Both the position numbers and the translations under genes were made by a program. A stretch of 64,000 nucleotides of DNA from assembly GCA_020740775.1 (NCBI GenBank), contig JAHEWK010000015.1:1116001-1180000 (forward strand). The letters are read 5' to 3'. This document shows positions 34,603-47,395 of the stretch, piece by piece. This stretch comes from Ilyonectria destructans. Lineage: Eukaryota; Ascomycota; Sordariomycetes; Hypocreales; Nectriaceae. Numbering within the stretch: the first letter of the stretch is position 1; each line of letters opens with the position of its first letter. The notes beneath the pieces are model-generated. The model saw only the letters and a program-made list of their open reading frames with translations. It had not been told where the DNA came from and did no database searches.

Positions 34603-36952
34603 TGTGAAGTCCGATGTGATCAATGAACCGCAGATGATTTTTCTGCGCGGGTTCCCGAGCGAGGCAAGACACAGCCCACCCGGGGGTGTCAGCTTGACTA
34701 AATAACTCTCGTTCAACAGCCTCGGCCAGCAAAGCTATAACCAGTGCGGCATGGATTTCTAGGTGGCTTGCATGACTGAAGGCCTCGACTCCTCACAATA
34801 TGCGAATAAGGGCGTTCCTTTTGGGGTGGCGCTGTGCAAAGGGTTGTGGATCCTACTCGTCACATATGGCTGTTCCTTAGCTCAGCGCCAGAGCGAGCAT
34901 TTATCATATGAGAGGTCATGCTAAGAAAGTGGCGTCTGAGCTGAAAGATTCTTGATTATATGGATTCCGTCAGACCTCGGTGTTGAGCTAGCGACAACAG
35001 CCAAAGCAGCGGCACGACGAAGCACTGAACAGTAGACTCACCCAAGCGAAGATCCGTCAAGGGTCCTGTCAATTACGCTCTGCCTCAACTGAAAAGGATC
35101 AATATGAACAAAGTGCCAGAGGGGGGCCTGGAAATATATCCAAACTAGCCCGTGCATGAGTCATTGCTTATGGTTACACCGCCTAAACCCCCTCCTCCAA
35201 GTAAATTAGTAGTATTTCTTTTTCCGCCCGGGCGACTAGTGACTTGGAGAGGCACAGGAAAATCCCATCCTCCACTATCCAACATGGCGTTGGCTCATGG
35301 CGCGGCAGTTAGCCCGGGGCTGATCTAACAGAAGTGATATTCTTAACAAGTACCGCCGCTAAGAGGCAGTTGTGGCGCCCGCCACGCATGCACTATTAGT
35401 TGCGATAACGAATCAGCTCAAGGGCTACCAACTCAGCTGGGGCTGATTACTGTCTGTAATGGCTGTTGTGGGATAGAGTATGGCTTAGACCTCACAGCCT
35501 ATTCTTAAGCTTGCTCTGATCCATCCGTATGGCACCACCTGACAAGCCACCGTTGAAACTCAGTCTCTGTTGGCACCCCGACGCTAAGGGCGCCATTCTC
35601 TGGATTGGGAATGAGGCACCTCCGTCACAGTGTCTGTCAGAGCTTCCAGCTGAGTGGGGGATGAAGCTGACAGCGGCTTTGGGCTTGGGTTCGGTTGCTT
35701 TAGGAAGAAGGCTTGGGGCTGTATGAAAGGTAGAGCCCAAAGCCAAATTGGGGTGGTTGCGGGGTCCTTTTCCTTCCTCCAGCCGATGAGGTCGTTTTAT
35801 TTGTAGCCAGTAAGTCATCCTCAGCAGGATTCCCCAAGACCCTGGCGAAGGTGTCCGTAGTAATGTCTTCGCAGTTGGAGTGATGGATCTAGTTTTCATT
35901 GAGGCAAGGACCTCATCCAGGCCAGCAGGGCCCCACAAGGTGCACTAGGTGAGCTTGCGATCGACATGGGTGCTGAGGAGGGGGCGCATGCTTGTTTGCC
36001 TCGTCGTGGGTCTGAGCTCAAAGACTGGAGCGTCAATGAACTTTCCCCGGTCGGTGTACGACTTGGTCAAGTGGTTGGGCAGCGGTGGGTAGACATATAT
36101 GAGTGGCAGTATGTTGCGGGGCGCAGTTCTGTATGTCTCCAATCGGGCTGGGGATGCTTCCAATGACCTGAATCTGGTCTATGGGGCTGCGTTGATGTAG
36201 GTTAGTCCATCTGACAGGCATGAAGCCGTCGTATCGAGTGTACACAAAATTGCTGGAAGGACGGCTACTTCCGTCTGTGGCTGGCAAATGGTGTCTGGCA
36301 TACGAGGCTCTTAGCGTGATGGTGGATACATCATAGGCTAGGTCCTCAATACCTACCTCATCTAGGACTAAAGCCTCTAGGATGTTAACAACTTCTTGTA
36401 TTAAGAACTACAGGCTCTCGTATGTGTTGGTCGGTTTGTTAGGATGTAGGACTTAGTCGTGTGACGGCCGTGCTCAGTCTACACAGCAGGTATAAGGTTG
36501 GCGGGGATCAGGGGGTTTAGGTCCCAGTACTCCGAAGGGATTAGGAGGATAATATATATTTTTAGCAAATGTATCTCAATACTTGGAGTAAATATCAGCT
36601 GACTTGCCCACGGAACAACCCCCATACCTCTATAAAATGGTGTGAATTTGGTCTGACCTCAATGATAGCTTGTTCTGCATTAATTCGACGGTCTAATAGT
36701 GTTTTGGCCCGCTCCGCTTGGCTGATGTGTGTATGGGTTTCATGCCTTCAGAGAGCGAGATAGCACTTCTACACTTGACCGGGTGAAAAAGGCTGGTTAT
36801 TATCGTTTCATCCTTGTACTATAAATCTGTAATTGAGCCAATGGGCCGTTGGGAGCGAAGAGGGCGCACAGGGGGGCATTGTGGCTGACCATATAGATAG
36901 TAGACTTCAGTTTACAACTGCTATGCCTCTTCGTCCAGCACAAGCGTTACCA
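34603..36952. other. 2.3-kb spacer, nothing confidently recognised
   Basis: Minus-strand frames at 35492-35938 and 35945-36287 are open for 70-150 codons but rich in Pro/Ser, with no motif. The plus strand at 35529-36200 has protein-like pieces broken by stops. It may be old repeat DNA or lineage-specific coding relics. No transposase motif is seen. Confidence 0.4.
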
Positions 36953-38028
36953 TCAGTTGAACCCCATGCCCTTTTCTTTTAATTGCTTCTGGAACTCCTC
37001 CTGCTGGGAAATGATATGTGTTCCAGCAGCTAGGCCAACCAGACCTTCCATATTATAAAGAGCCTCCATCGGCACATCTCGAACGCACACTTCGTGGGCT
37101 TCCTTGGTTCCTCCGCAGAAAACTTCGATGATATTGCCATCTCCATACTGGGAGCCCTGAATAGCATTCATAGCGACATCAATCATCTCATCCACCGTCA
37201 ACATTAGATCGTCAGATTGTACTCGTTCGCGGCTGTAGGCAGGGTGGAAAATTGGAGTCTGCGATTGTGAGAAAATTAGCCAGAGCCGCGCCGAGGGCGA
37301 CAGGAGACTTCTAGATTCAGACTTGCATCGACGACACCGGGGCAAACAGCTGCATTGCGAATGCCCGCGATTTTATTCAACGAACCCAGAGATCTGCACA
37401 TGCTGACGACTGCAGCCTTGCTAGAGTAGTAGAAGGGTGTGAGAAGCCCGTGGATATACCCTGCCATGCTAGCAACCCAGAGAATGTTTCCTTCAATGTT
37501 TCGGTTCTCGGGCCGTAGCCAGTACTCGACGGCAATCTGGGCGAGCCTAATGGGGGCGATAGTGTTCACGGCGTAGGTCTTGTACATGCCGACTTGAGCA
37601 TCAGCAGGGTCTTGGGCGAGTGGCGAGATACCGGGTGGGTTCCAAAAGTCACTGGAAGGAGGCTCATATAGACCTGCTCCGTTCACGAGCAAGTTGACTC
37701 TTCCGAATGTCTTGAGAGCAGTCTCCCATAGCAAATTGATCTGAGACCAGTCGCATAGGTCCGTCTGTTGAAAAATCGCCGACGCAGCACCAGCTTCCGC
37801 TGGCGGATGTTGATATTTCTTCAGAGTCTCCTCAGCTTCCGGGCGTAGTCGAAGATCCGCCATCACTACGGAGCATCCCGACTCTAGAAGCCTCTTGCTG
37901 AGTTCATAGTTGATGCCTAAGTATTGTCAATTGGCGTTAACTTGAACACAAAAGCCGCAGGCATGGTACCTACCAGATCCAGCGCCAGTCACGAGCGCAA
38001 TCTTGCCCTTGACGTCCCAATTAGCCAT
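36953..38028 (-). CDS. Short-chain dehydrogenase/reductase (15-hydroxyprostaglandin dehydrogenase-like)
   Basis: Model complement(join(36953..37258,37327..37916,37974..38028)), 316 aa. Intron 1 is GT-AG. Intron 2 (37259..37326) uses a GC donor, GCAAGT, with a CGCAG acceptor, and is the choice that restores VCPGVVD-TPIF in frame. The Rossmann motif TGAGSGI (14-20) is split by intron 1. D(L/V) near the second strand, NGAG and the catalytic YYSSK segment are present. It is an NAD(P)-dependent oxidoreductase acting on an alcohol or ketone; the substrate is unknown. No signal peptide is seen. Confidence 0.88.
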
Positions 38029-39570
38029 TTTGTTTAGCACGTAGAGTTGTAGGATTAATCGCTCAAATGGATGAGTAACATTGAGTGATAAGTGTTAAGG
38101 ATGTATAGAAGTTGGTCGAGCAAGCGGTTGGCTCTGATCTGCCGGCGAGGGTATGTAATTAACGCAGCCTGGATAGTGTTTCCATGTTCTTGCATATTGC
38201 CGACCCCCAATACTGCTATCAATGTCACTCTGTAATCACGGAAAGCCGGGGCGACTAGGGTAGGCATCCTTCCCCGCGACATTGACGAGCTGCCACTGAA
38301 GAACCCTGTACCTCCTGCAAACCCATGTGCCGTGTAGATCTCTCACGCCACTTTGTTATGGTCAACCGGCTCATTTTATAATAGATCCGAAACATCCTCT
38401 GACTTTCACGGGAATAACATAAACCTCGAAGGTGTGAGATCTAATTTTGGCTCTATTCGTTTGGCCACGAGCTTCCCGTTTGGCATGAATATGATTTTTA
38501 TACTCATTTGCATACTAATTCTTTGTTACCAAAACTTGTGTTAATGCAAACTACTGATAACGAAGGGAAATGATTCTCGGAATTTGGTTTAATTGAGCAG
38601 ACGCTTTGGGCGATATCCTTTGCTACGTTTTCATGCAGCAAATCTCGACTTAACATTTAACACTCGTGAAAACTGTACTACGCAGTAGCCGTCGCACGAC
38701 TCACTACGTACGGATGTCAATCCCTGACAGTTCTTGAAGGTAAATGATGCCATTTGCCTTTAGCCATGTTTTCCCCGATTCTTTCACGCCAGGAGCCGGA
38801 GTTCTGACAAATAGTTCTTGGCGCCAACCATCTGTGGAGGAGTTATGATATGCCCACAAGTTTCTGTGGACATGTTGGGGGCTATACGCGTGTTTGTCGT
38901 GGACATTTAAGGCTCGCTTTTGAGGCGGTGAAGTGCAATCCTGGTCTACGTCAATGTCTCAGGCGACTATCATGACCCTTGCCTGATCGTCGCTGTTGAA
39001 TTTGTTTTGTTTAGGTACGGCATCTTCGCAAATAAGGTGCCGATTCGGTTTTACCGTTTTCGGTTTCCGGGTTTCACGGCTCCCGGATGCCACAGTTTCC
39101 AAGTATCACGGCCTCCGGGGTTTACGGCTTCCGTGAGGTTCAGCATTTCCAATCGCAAGCGCCAGCTGAACGAAATGCAAAGGCATGAAGCTCAGAGCCG
39201 CCCCAGCAGTACTTTGACCAGCACTCGCCACCGTTAGTTCATTGCCGGCGAGTCTTTTCTAAAGAGTATTGGATGTGCAAAATGTTATCCGTATTTCCTG
39301 TAACTCTATTTACAGTGGTACTGTAATGTCAGCGGTCGCAGTGGTTCGTTATACGCCCCGAGAGCTGGGAACCCCGGCCAGCCCCCGTTACATACCTAAG
39401 ACATCTAACCCATCGTCCCCGGGAAGGATTCTAATATTATGGGTTAGGATCTGCATGTAAGTCGTTTTAAAAAGAGAACATGGACACAAGCGCTCTCCAA
39501 ATACCGCGCGTACGCAAAACGACCACATCATGTGAACCTGACCCGACTTGACTCATGACTAGAGCCCATC
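38029..39570. other. Intergenic region, nothing recognised
   Basis: A divergent spacer between the SDR and the rhodopsin-fold gene. A short stretch at about 39045-39135 repeats 'cggtttcc/cggcttcc'-like words. No gene is seen. Confidence 0.5.
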
Positions 39571-40879
39571 ATGGTCGATTCACAACAGACATGGCACTCA
39601 ATCCAGCCCATCGGGCTTGCAAGGGGGCTTTTGGCTACCACGATCATGTTCACGATTACCACTGCGGTGATGATCGTGTTAAGCGGGTATATAAGAACCG
39701 TCAATCGATTGAACGGCGCTGAGGACTACCTGATGTACATTCCGGGAGTAAGTTTCAGACTTAACACCTGTTGCTGGACTCTCATCCGAAAGCGATACTA
39801 ATATAAGTGCATTTGCAGGTCCTCAACATCGGTCATAATGCTGCGGTCATGTATGGTTGCTTCACGGGAATCGGAACGCGAGAAGCTGAACTCAACATAC
39901 CCATCTCCATAGAGGCAGCGAAGGTTTGTCATTTGCTACATTTGATCCCCAATAATACACCGAAGGATCTTGAGATAGCTGACATGAAATCTTCCTTTCG
40001 CTACCGCAGATGGTCACGATATGGCAACTCTTCTACGTCGTCGGATCCCCGTTTATCACGATCAGCATTTGTATGACCTTGATCCGAGTCGCCACGCAAC
40101 AGCGCTACACATACCCGCTATATGCTGTTTGTGGTTTGAGTGTAGCCATGACACTCATGGCATTCATCGCTGTATTCATCCAGTGCGCCCCTTTCGAAGC
40201 ATCCTGGACCGGCCAGGCGAAGTGCATCTCGGTCGACGTTATCATCATTCCCACATACATCTTTTCGGCTGTCAATATTTTTGTGGATTGGACCGTGGCG
40301 ATAATGCCGGGCTTCATTTTGTGGAATCTCCAGCTTCGCAGGAAGTTGAAGATTATATGCTCCGGTATCTTAGGACTAGGCGTTCTGTGGGTGTTCCCCG
40401 AGTCTGCATCACTTATCGTCATCCACTTGTGCTGACCAGGGCCAAAACCAACAGCGCTTCCATCGCCACCATTATTCGAATGCCCTACGTCCTAGGCTAC
40501 GCTGCAAAGACTGATAAGCTTCGTAAGTGCAGGCCATTATTTATATCATCCTTGTGCTGTACGCTAACACATGGCGTCATCGCATACAGACAAGACCGGC
40601 TTCGTCATCCTCTGGACAGTTGTTGAACTCGGTCTTGGAATCGCTGGCTCCCTTCCATCAATGCGAAATCTTTTCAAGACTCTCGCGAAGGACAAGAGCT
40701 CCGGGGACAAGACTTCCTTTGGAACCGACCTCGTGACAATAGGGGCAAGCAGACAGAACGGGGCAGAACGCGGGCCAATGTACGACTGTGAACTAAATAC
40801 AACAGTTGCAATTGGTAGAGACGGAAGTAGTGACAATCTCCAGGACAAGGATGACGACAGCACCCGCCGTATCATCTAG
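39571..40879 (+). CDS. Fungal rhodopsin-fold integral membrane protein
   Basis: Five exons: 39571..39747, 39819..39923, 40010..40386, 40440..40522 and 40590..40879; 343 aa, with all introns in phase. Seven hydrophobic segments are visible, with WQLFYVVGSPFITISICMTL and the conserved extracellular Cys pair (CAPFEASWTGQAKC). DWTVAIMPGFILWNLQL, GVLAKTNSASIATIIRMPY and TVVELGLGIAGSLPSMR match the DUF/rhodopsin domain of PTH11-like and related fungal membrane proteins. It lacks an N-terminal CFEM domain. Role and ligand are unknown; these proteins are thought to be receptors or sensors in the plasma membrane. Confidence 0.88.
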
Positions 40880-42332
40880 GTCACTCGGGATTTTACTCAA
40901 ACATCGACATAGAAGAGAACAAAAAAGATTCTGATGCGTGAACACTCAATACGAAGACCAGAATTCCCCCCATGGGGTCCATTACGCGTTTCCACCAAAT
41001 ACAAGTCGAATGATGCCCACATCCACGCAAGTCTTTGTTGACCAGTGTGACACCCCAACTGCACGGATTTCTCCTTAACTTGGCGCTAATGACATGCTAT
41101 TCTGTGCACTTTTTCATCATTTATTAAAGCAGATTATTATACAATGTTTATCTAGCCTTCAAGCCGCCGTGATTTCTGTTAGACTCGCGTTGATTCCTTT
41201 CTAGCTGCTAAAAAGACTGACCAAAAGCCCGAGTCCTGAACCACCAATAGGGAGAGCGAGGACTACCTTGATACCGGCCATATATGATTGAACGATTCCC
41301 GGTACCACGTCTGCAGAGAAGGCGGTTCTTATTTCAGTCGCACCAGTCGCGATCACAGTGGCGGAGTCGATACCAGGGCGTGGCTTGGTGATGATGATGC
41401 AAGGCTCTGTTACTCGCTTGTAATAATTGTAACTGGACGATTACAATATGGTTTGCTACGATTAATAAAGCTGGGGGAGGCGGAATCACATTAGTGCAGA
41501 TGAATATAGCTACCGAAGTTGTGCAAAAGTATACTACAGTCAGGCGATACCAGAGTTGCCGACATTACGAAGTTACTGTTTGTGAACGATGTTCCTGAGA
41601 AGCGCACCCTGCTTGCGCGAGTGCTAAGATGTACCCAGGCATAAGCCACATATTCATTGCGTCCAGGTCGCGTCGCGCGTTAGCGCTCGCTGGGTGTGTG
41701 TAAAACTCGCACGCATCTCAGGCGCCTGCGCTAGCAGAGTTGGGAGGAATGAAATGAGCAAGCATTGCCCTAGTGTCCTTTGTACTAGCCATTGGCACAC
41801 ACATCAAAGTACTCTCTTCATCCTGTTTCATGTGAGTGTGCGTTCTATTGATGGTTGCGTTGCATTTCTCCCCATATCTGCACATAGCATACCTAATGTT
41901 TCAGTCGCTCAATTTTAAAAGGCAAACCTCTGCTTTCATAAACGTCATTATTTTGAATAACAGCATACATATATATCCCGATTACAGTCGCCAGCCTTGG
42001 CCGGAGGCTTAGTCAACCCACCAGGTAGACTTAGAAATTGACCGTGCGATAAGGTCTGGCACAGTCTCGGTGAGACATCCACCAACACGCAGGACGTAAA
42101 GCGGGGTTATTATGAGGCTTTTCTCCCACCCACAACCGCCTTTTCCATCTCTTGCACCCCATCCTGCTGTTGTCACCGCAGCATACGGCCTAGCTGAACC
42201 TAACTACCCATGGGAGGTAGCATAGCGAGTCAGTGAACCAAACGTTACCAAGGAAATAAGGCCTCATATCTAGCCAGGTAAGCTCATTACTCATGCTCCA
42301 GCCTTAAAGCCAGCCTAACACATGAGAGAGTC
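40880..42332. other. Intergenic region, nothing recognised
   Basis: 1.45 kb upstream of the NACHT gene. Small unrelated frames only; no repeat is recognised. Confidence 0.5.
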
Positions 42333-45300
42333 ATGGATCCTGTTTCAGTACTCGGCCTTGTGTCTTCAGTCATTACAATTATCGACACCAGTTGGAAAGC
42401 AGTTCGACTGTATCGAGAGATCCAAGAAAGCGGGACGTCCGGCTCAAATTCCGATCGAAACGACGTTGCAAAATGGCTTGGGAGCAGCTTGGACACGCTA
42501 GCTTCGCGTATTCGCGATAGCCCTCAGCCTTCACTCAAAGAGGACCAGGAGTTGCTAGAGGTATCTGAGAAGTGTCAAAAATTAGCCATCACTCTGCATA
42601 AGGAGATTCAGCGTCTACAAGACTCTAAGAAACCTGCGATGGTTAAGCTTGTAGCCTCGGTTCTGAGAAGCAGAGAAATCAGAAAGCTCGAAGGCCAGCT
42701 CGAACAATACTCAAGGATTATCGACTCCATAATTCTCAAAAGACTTGGCTCTCAGTCGATTGTGCAGTTGCAGAACACCAAGCAAGTCGACGCGAAAGTA
42801 CAGCAAATCTTGACGGCCATCTCTGGAGGCTGCTGCACAGTTAACCAATTACGCTCAAAGCTTCAGATAGATATTGAACAGGCTTCTGAAACTATCCTTC
42901 AATCCCAGGAGAGCTCTACGAAAGAGGTCACCCGACACCAAGAAGATCAGAGTCAGCAGACGCGAGACTTGATTATCCAGCAAGATTCATGGAATCATGC
43001 CATAGCAGCTCGAGCGGACGAAGTCGAAGCACTTCTGAAGAGTCTCTCCTTCCCGGAGATGTTTTCCCGGGAAGAAGAGATCCAAGAACCACATGAGACA
43101 TGCTGCAGCTTCATATTTAGGGCTGTCTGGAATGCTAAAAATAGACATATCGACGAAACAGGAGAGTCTCGGTTCGCTCAGTGGCTTCGAGAGAACCAGT
43201 CCCTGTTCTGGATCACTGGCAAGGCCGGTACTGGGAAGAGTGTGATCATGAAGTATGCACATAATCACAAAACTACGCTACAGTGCCTCATGAGATGGGC
43301 TGGCCAGCCCCCGGATACAGCACTACAACCCAACGATTCTATTACCAACATAGTCATTCTTCGCCATTTCTTCTGGAAACCGGGCTCACACCTTCAACGG
43401 ACCCCAAAAGGACTCGTCCGGTCTTTGCTTTGGCAGCTCATACAGCAAGGACTCATCGTGACCGGAAAAGCTCTTGTAGACTGTGAACACCCCTCCTTGA
43501 TAAACCATGTTCATCTTCGGTCTTGGACGCTGCCACAACTCAGGAAAGCTTTTGAGCATGCCATTTCCAATCTCCCCCAAGATGTCTTCACCTGTGTGTT
43601 CATCGACGCCCTAGACGAGTGCGTTGACGACGATGGAAGCATCTTGAGCGTTATACAGTTTCTTTCTCAGTCACCTAAAATCAAGGTGTGCGTCTCGAGT
43701 CGACCCGAGGAATTCAGCATCGAACTCAGAGACAAGACATCGATCAGATTGCAGGACCTCAATGGAAACGCCATCTTTGCTACAGCGGAGAGCAGGCTAC
43801 GTCCGCTTTTGGAAAAGCAGTATCCCAAGGAACCAGACCGACGCCGGACTTGGATTCTGAACGACATTTGGCATGGATCTGAAGGCGTCTTTCTGTGGGC
43901 AGAACTGGTCATCAAAGAAACTAAAAAAGCCATCGAGATTGGAGAGAGCTTAGAGGAGATCAGACGCATTATCAGAGAAGAAACGCCCAGAAATATTGCT
44001 GACCTGTTCCAGCACATGGTTGACAAGATACACCCCCGCTACATGAATGAAATGCGTCAGTACTTGGCTGTGCTCTCTTTATACGACAACCGGCACTGGC
44101 GCCGGCCGAACTTGCTGAACTTGATCTTTATTAACAAGACAGTATGGAGTCAGTTCAAGTCGCAGAACTGGGAATATTTTGCCAGTGAGGACTTCCTATC
44201 CAAATGTGCGGCCTTTCAGTCACGCATCGAAATTTGCGCGGGTGGCCTTATCGAAATACCTCCCTACTTTTCCTGGCCGACGTCGGTCATTAGGATGGGC
44301 TATGAAGAGCCTTTCCTGAAGCATCCGGATGACTCGATACTACGCTTTTGTCGCCAAGTTCGATTTGTCCACCGTTCTGTAGGAGAGCTTCTCTTTGTCG
44401 GGGATGGTCGAAACTTCAGTGGAGCCGGAACAGCAACCTGGAAACAACAGTCTCTCCGGGCTTGCATTCATGGCGTTCAAGGATTCATTGGTCTTCTACC
44501 ATTGTTGCCATGCCTTGGAATCATACAGTATAGCCCAGATATGCTACTAGAATGGCTGCAAATTCTTTTGGCGCAACTAGAGGTTGTAACTGAGGCGGAA
44601 GCAGACGTCGACCTTGTTTCGCAGAGCTATGCGTTGTGCGAATCCGTTAGCAACAGATTTAAGTATCTGTCGCTCCCGAACAAGGGCTCAGCATCATTCC
44701 CAGAGTGGTGGATTCGCTCCACGTTGTTCTCTAGAGGTCGCCTAGAGGTCTTTGATATTCCTTGCTTTGCATCTCTTCTAACAATTCATGCTTACCTCAA
44801 ATACTGGAATATCACGTTTCGGCCTTCGAAGAAAAAGCTCACCGATGCCCTGTGGTACGCAACCATAGGGCTCCATGATGATTGTGGGGACCATTGTCGC
44901 AGTATATCTGTCCTTCTGACGGCTGGCTCAGATCCAAATCAGCCATTCCTCAGGATGCCACTAGACATCATCAATGATAACTCCTGGAATCTGGAGTTTG
45001 CTAGGGAGATAAGTCCATGGACTTTGTTTTTATCGAAACAGCTTGATATTAGCAGCGATTACCTCGGCTCAACCATTCGCGCCTTCATCCAGAATGGTGC
45101 TCGAATAAAGACTACCACTCTTCAGGCTGATAGCGTCCTGCTTAATTGGGGATATTCCCCAACCTTCATTATCGAGATCTCGCCGCTGAGTATAATACGC
45201 CGCGAGTCTAAGGTGCATTTGCCAAGCAGTCCTTCCCTAGCAGAAGATGTCGAAAGGAATAGAGTTGATTTGAAGGCGATTGTGGAAGAGCTGGAATGCC

Positions 45301-45722
45301 GTGGTGCCGTCGAGTACCTTCGGATTCGTGCCTTCAAACTGGTTGAGCCTGATGACTTTTTCGGTGACGATAATGATACGACTACGGAAGGTTTCGAGGA
45401 AGAAGGCGTCCAAGAAACGGCCAAGGCACCTAGCCATGCACCTAGCCCGGCAGCTGTGTCGGCAAAAAAGAGACAAGACGAGTTTAGAGGCCAGTTTCTT
45501 GGCGTGCTAGACAATCTTTACCTTTTCACGGAACACGATTCTCAGATCTTTCAAGACCTGATGATCAAATTCTTCCCAGATTTCCCTCAAGGTATGACTC
45601 CAGACGCGGTCATACAGGCATTGAAGCACCCGCAAGTGTTAGAGTTCCTCAGATCAAGAGAAGCAGTTGAGCAAGGAGGCAAGATTCCCATTCCATTATG
45701 GTTTAATAGTTATGAGGACTAG
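42333..45722 (+). CDS. NACHT-domain STAND (NLR-like) protein
   Basis: Intronless, 1129 aa. The N-terminus (1-230) is the fungal HeLo-like/STAND N-terminal domain (DPVSVLGLVSSVITII then helical regions). The NACHT NTPase follows, with Walker A GKAGTGKS at about 297-303, a domain between 330 and 420, Walker B FIDALDE at about 423-429 and a sensor-like CVSSRPEEF near 455. The region from 560 to 1129 is predicted helical and contains no ankyrin, TPR or WD repeats I can see, so the sensor part is unusual or degenerate. The end is acidic (FEEEGVQETAKA). Such proteins mediate heterokaryon incompatibility or immune-like recognition and trigger cell death by oligomerisation. It lies just before an AT-rich repeat island. 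Confidence 0.9.
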   Translation: MDPVSVLGLVSSVITIIDTSWKAVRLYREIQESGTSGSNSDRNDVAKWLGSSLDTLASRIRDSPQPSLKEDQELLEVSEKCQKLAITLHKEIQRLQDSKKPAMVKLVASVLRSREIRKLEGQLEQYSRIIDSIILKRLGSQSIVQLQNTKQVDAKVQQILTAISGGCCTVNQLRSKLQIDIEQASETILQSQESSTKEVTRHQEDQSQQTRDLIIQQDSWNHAIAARADEVEALLKSLSFPEMFSREEEIQEPHETCCSFIFRAVWNAKNRHIDETGESRFAQWLRENQSLFWITGKAGTGKSVIMKYAHNHKTTLQCLMRWAGQPPDTALQPNDSITNIVILRHFFWKPGSHLQRTPKGLVRSLLWQLIQQGLIVTGKALVDCEHPSLINHVHLRSWTLPQLRKAFEHAISNLPQDVFTCVFIDALDECVDDDGSILSVIQFLSQSPKIKVCVSSRPEEFSIELRDKTSIRLQDLNGNAIFATAESRLRPLLEKQYPKEPDRRRTWILNDIWHGSEGVFLWAELVIKETKKAIEIGESLEEIRRIIREETPRNIADLFQHMVDKIHPRYMNEMRQYLAVLSLYDNRHWRRPNLLNLIFINKTVWSQFKSQNWEYFASEDFLSKCAAFQSRIEICAGGLIEIPPYFSWPTSVIRMGYEEPFLKHPDDSILRFCRQVRFVHRSVGELLFVGDGRNFSGAGTATWKQQSLRACIHGVQGFIGLLPLLPCLGIIQYSPDMLLEWLQILLAQLEVVTEAEADVDLVSQSYALCESVSNRFKYLSLPNKGSASFPEWWIRSTLFSRGRLEVFDIPCFASLLTIHAYLKYWNITFRPSKKKLTDALWYATIGLHDDCGDHCRSISVLLTAGSDPNQPFLRMPLDIINDNSWNLEFAREISPWTLFLSKQLDISSDYLGSTIRAFIQNGARIKTTTLQADSVLLNWGYSPTFIIEISPLSIIRRESKVHLPSSPSLAEDVERNRVDLKAIVEELECRGAVEYLRIRAFKLVEPDDFFGDDNDTTTEGFEEEGVQETAKAPSHAPSPAAVSAKKRQDEFRGQFLGVLDNLYLFTEHDSQIFQDLMIKFFPDFPQGMTPDAVIQALKHPQVLEFLRSREAVEQGGKIPIPLWFNSYED

Positions 45723-45862
45723 TTACGACAATAGGCCAGCAGGGCTCTTCGTTTTGTTAGAAATTTGTTATATTACACCCGGCTGTTTAGTGTAAATGGC
45801 CTCTGGTAGCTGGATTCCAGCGATTTAGTTCCGGATTGGTACGGGCTGAGGCCCGGTATGGG

Positions 45863-45882
45863 GGCACGGGCTACGCCGTGCC
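45863..45882 (+). repeat. Short GC-rich hairpin
   Basis: GGCACGG and CCGTGCC form a perfect 7-bp stem with a 6-nt loop, in the GC-rich patch after the NACHT gene. Confidence 0.6.
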
Positions 45883-45932
45883 ACTCCCGACCGGCCGAGG
45901 CCGACCGAGCTAGGCGACATCAGTGTGTCCAA

Positions 45933-45976
45933 CAACCAAGCAAAGCAAAAGTTGGACCCCTTACTTTGCTTGGTTG
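45933..45976 (+). repeat. 13-bp perfect inverted repeat
   Basis: CAACCAAGCAAAG (45933-45945) and its exact reverse complement (45964-45976) are separated by 18 nt. It sits at the left edge of the AT-rich island and could be a transposon end or a hairpin-forming subterminal sequence. Confidence 0.8.
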
Positions 45977-47395
45977 ACAGTACCCCCTTGCTTGACTTGG
46001 TTTACTCGACGAGAGTGCATTAGGATAATAGGAGTAGCTATAATAAAGGTTTGAATAGTTTAATAACTTAAAAGGAAAGTTAGCCTCTTAGTAATAAGAG
46101 ATATTAGTTTCTTTTATATCTTATTATTTAGAATAAGGTTTCAATCTAAAGGTTGTTACCTATATATAGTAAGATTATTCACTGTAAATAGTAATGCTAT
46201 TAACTTTAAAATATAAGGTTAAAATTAAAAGAGTTAAATTAAAGTTTAATATAAATATTAATAAATAATCCCTTATTATTTAGCTACTATATCTATTAGT
46301 ACTAAGTATAATACTTATTATTTATATTTACTATTTAAGAATACTATATAGTTTTAATCTATTTAGTAATATTAAATAAAGCTAAAAGAAAACCTTAAAT
46401 AATAATATTTATATTTTATTTATATTTCTTTTTAATTATTCATATAATAAACTCTAAATATTATTTAACTAATTAACTTATTAAGAGGTTAATATACCCT
46501 AGTATATATATACCCAGAGGGAGAACTAAAAGCTTAATAGCAAAAAATAATACTAATAATAGTATTAATAATACAGACTATATACTGAGTCTATTTAAAG
46601 ATTAATAGTTACTTTAGCAGCAGAAAGAGACATAAATAACACCCAACTTATTAACTTAACCTAGGGAAGATATACAGAAGGTCGTCGTATAGACATCTTA
46701 AATAGTCAGCCCGAAGCTGCACCGGACTATATATATAAGGTCGGATTGATCTGAGGCTTATGTAATGAGGCTGGCCCCAATGCGAATGCTCGATGGGCGC
46801 CGTATGATGTTATTGATAATCATAAGGAAAAGTCCCTTCTTACAGTCCGGGCCCTGCCCGGGCCCTTAAGTACTGCTCGATCACGTGGCCTAACTTATCA
46901 TCAGGGCGCGAGCCTAAAGCTCGAGCCTATAACACTTATATCTTCTGGTAGGAAAGTATCTTATTAGGTAGAATCTTAAGTTAGTTGCAGGAAATTCCGC
47001 TGGTAAGACTTTAATAGAATCTGCAGCAGTCTAATATCTGAGGGGTATTAAAGATAGAGGTTAAATAAGGAAGGTAGTAATAGTTAAAATAGACTTAAAA
47101 TAAATCTCTTAAAATTAAAGGTAATAATTTAATAGATTCCCTAGCAGTCTTAAATTCTTATAGACTCTCTAACTTCTAGAAAAAATCTCTAAAGAAGTAA
47201 AAATTGATATCTCTTTCTGTACAGTCCCTGACCTTCCCTTTTAACCTTATCCGGACCTTCCTTGGGCACCCCTGCTAGCAACCAGCTAGCCCAATCGTTC
47301 CCAACCGCTTGTCATATTACTCAAACAGACTAAGGTTTCTAGTCTAACTGGTTACCTTTCCTAATACCTCAATAAGCTGCAGGAACAGCTGCATC

